Shown here: positions 63,489 to 64,000 of the stretch, in pieces | Layout of the letters: the number at the start of each line of letters is the position of its first letter | How positions within the stretch are numbered: position 1 is the first letter of the stretch | NCBI RefSeq assembly: GCF_014596475.1 | Contig: NZ_MECJ01000006.1 | Coordinates: forward strand, 186,001-250,000 | From: Streptomyces sp. CBMA152 | Lineage (GTDB): Bacteria > Actinomycetota > Actinomycetes > Streptomycetales > Streptomycetaceae | Reading direction: 5' to 3' | Length of the DNA stretch: 64,000 bases | The notes under the pieces: generated by a model | Seen by the model: only the letters and a program-made list of their open reading frames with translations | Told to the model about the DNA's origin: nothing | The model's database searches: none | Translations under genes and position numbers: made by a program

Positions 63489-63523
63489 GGTCTCCCCGGT
63501 CGACGGAGGCGACCGGGGAGACC
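63489..63523 (-). terminator. 14-bp-stem terminator after the exporter gene
   Basis: Perfect arms 63489-63502 and 63510-63523 around a 7-nt loop (acggagg) lie between the MFS gene stop and the downstream monooxygenase on the same strand, so the two genes are probably separate transcripts. Confidence 0.85.
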
Positions 63524-63571
63524 GGACGGACCGCGTCGGGGGATGCCGCGGGCCGTGTCTGGGGGTGTGCG

Positions 63572-64000
63572 TCAGTCCGACGCGGGGCGCGAGGAGGTCA
63601 CGGGCTCGGACTCAGCGGGCGCCGACTCTTCCTGCTGCGGGGGCTTGGGGGCGGACGCAGGCCCGAACACCAGGCGTCCGGGCGGCAGGATGAACGCGGC
63701 GGGCGCGGCGAGGACCCACAGGATCACCACGGTCACCAGCCCGGCCACCGCCGCGTCCACGGGGTTGCCCTTGTCGTCGAGGTGCCCGAAGAACACCGTG
63801 CCGACGATGGCGATACCGGTCGCGACGCCGATCTGGATCGCGGTGTTCACGAGAGCGGCGGCGGCTCCCGCGTGCCGGCCCGGCGTCTTGGCCAGGACCG
63901 TGGTGATGAGCACGCCCGAGGTCATCGACACCCCGAGGCCCGCGATCAGCAGCCCGGGCACGATCTGCCAGGAGTGCAGCCCCATCTCGTACCGTTTGAA
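63572..64000 (-). CDS. MFS drug exporter, C-terminal part (runs off the window)
   Basis: About 140 residues of the C-terminus of a DHA2-type (14-segment) transporter: MTSGVLITTVLAKTPGRHAGAAAALVNTAIQIGVATGIAIVGTVFF and a last membrane segment AAVAGLVTVVILWVLAAPAAFIL, then a Pro/Ser/Glu-rich tail. Such exporters usually secrete the cluster's own product and give self-resistance. The start lies beyond the right edge. Confidence 0.85.
   Translation of the reverse strand, partial: FKRYEMGLHSWQIVPGLLIAGLGVSMTSGVLITTVLAKTPGRHAGAAAALVNTAIQIGVATGIAIVGTVFFGHLDDKGNPVDAAVAGLVTVVILWVLAAPAAFILPPGRLVFGPASAPKPPQQEESAPAESEPVTSSRPASD

Overview
This window is high-G+C actinobacterial DNA, almost certainly from a Streptomyces chromosome. 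The support is strong G/C bias at codon third positions, very rare TTA leucine codons, frequent GTG/TTG starts and 4-8 base stop/start overlaps, and typical Streptomyces families such as type II polyketide synthase genes, F420-type reductases, ricin-lectin secreted enzymes and OmpR-type two-component pairs.

Layout, left to right. (1) 0-9.3 kb is an accessory segment. It holds an orphan phage terminase pair with strong hairpins beyond its 3' end, a 1501-residue secreted-type polymorphic toxin ending in a Tox-REase-5-like nuclease domain, a low-G+C putative immunity gene, a degenerate second copy of that gene, and a truncated membrane protein. (2) 9.3-31.5 kb is mixed chromosome: an osmoprotectant-type ABC importer (two permeases and a binding protein, with the likely ATPase 18 kb away at 30.3 kb), GNAT, RraA and ankyrin proteins, a secreted HNH-like protein, a large BNR-repeat secreted protein, a two-component system facing a His-rich PepSY-like protein across a five-repeat operator, a caspase/EACC1 conflict-type pair, a GH59 galactosidase with lectin modules, and small regulators and oxidoreductases. 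(3) 31.6-38.3 kb is acyl-CoA catabolism: enoyl-CoA hydratase, DECR-like SDR, cupin regulator, quinone oxidoreductase and two acyl-CoA dehydrogenases, with palindromic operators. (4) 38.4-43.5 kb is a complete five-gene oligopeptide-type ABC importer. (5) 43.7-47.1 kb holds miscellaneous enzymes.

(6) About 47.3 kb to the right edge is a type II (aromatic) polyketide biosynthetic cluster that runs off the window. Core genes are two ACPs, KS-alpha, CLF, an ActIII-type ketoreductase, a di-domain aromatase/cyclase, an ActIV-type metallo-beta-lactamase cyclase, a phosphopantetheinyl transferase and a free-standing malonyl-type acyltransferase. Tailoring genes are an F420-type reductase/hemerythrin fusion, an aldo-keto reductase, a pseudouridine-glycosidase homologue next to a HAD phosphatase, a group D flavin monooxygenase and an MFS exporter. 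The PsuG-like/HAD/aldo-keto reductase set is the set known from alnumycin biosynthesis (AlnA, AlnB, Aln4), where ribose is attached to the aromatic core through a C-C bond and rearranged. The inferred product is therefore a C-ribosylated pyranonaphthoquinone-like polyketide.

The most notable feature of the cluster is three diverged copies of one uncharacterised protein family (two without a signal peptide, one exported) interspersed among these genes. They are candidates for the Aln6-type cofactor-free sugar-rearranging oxidase or a relative of it. TTA codons in the cyclase and aldo-keto reductase genes point to bldA (developmental) control.
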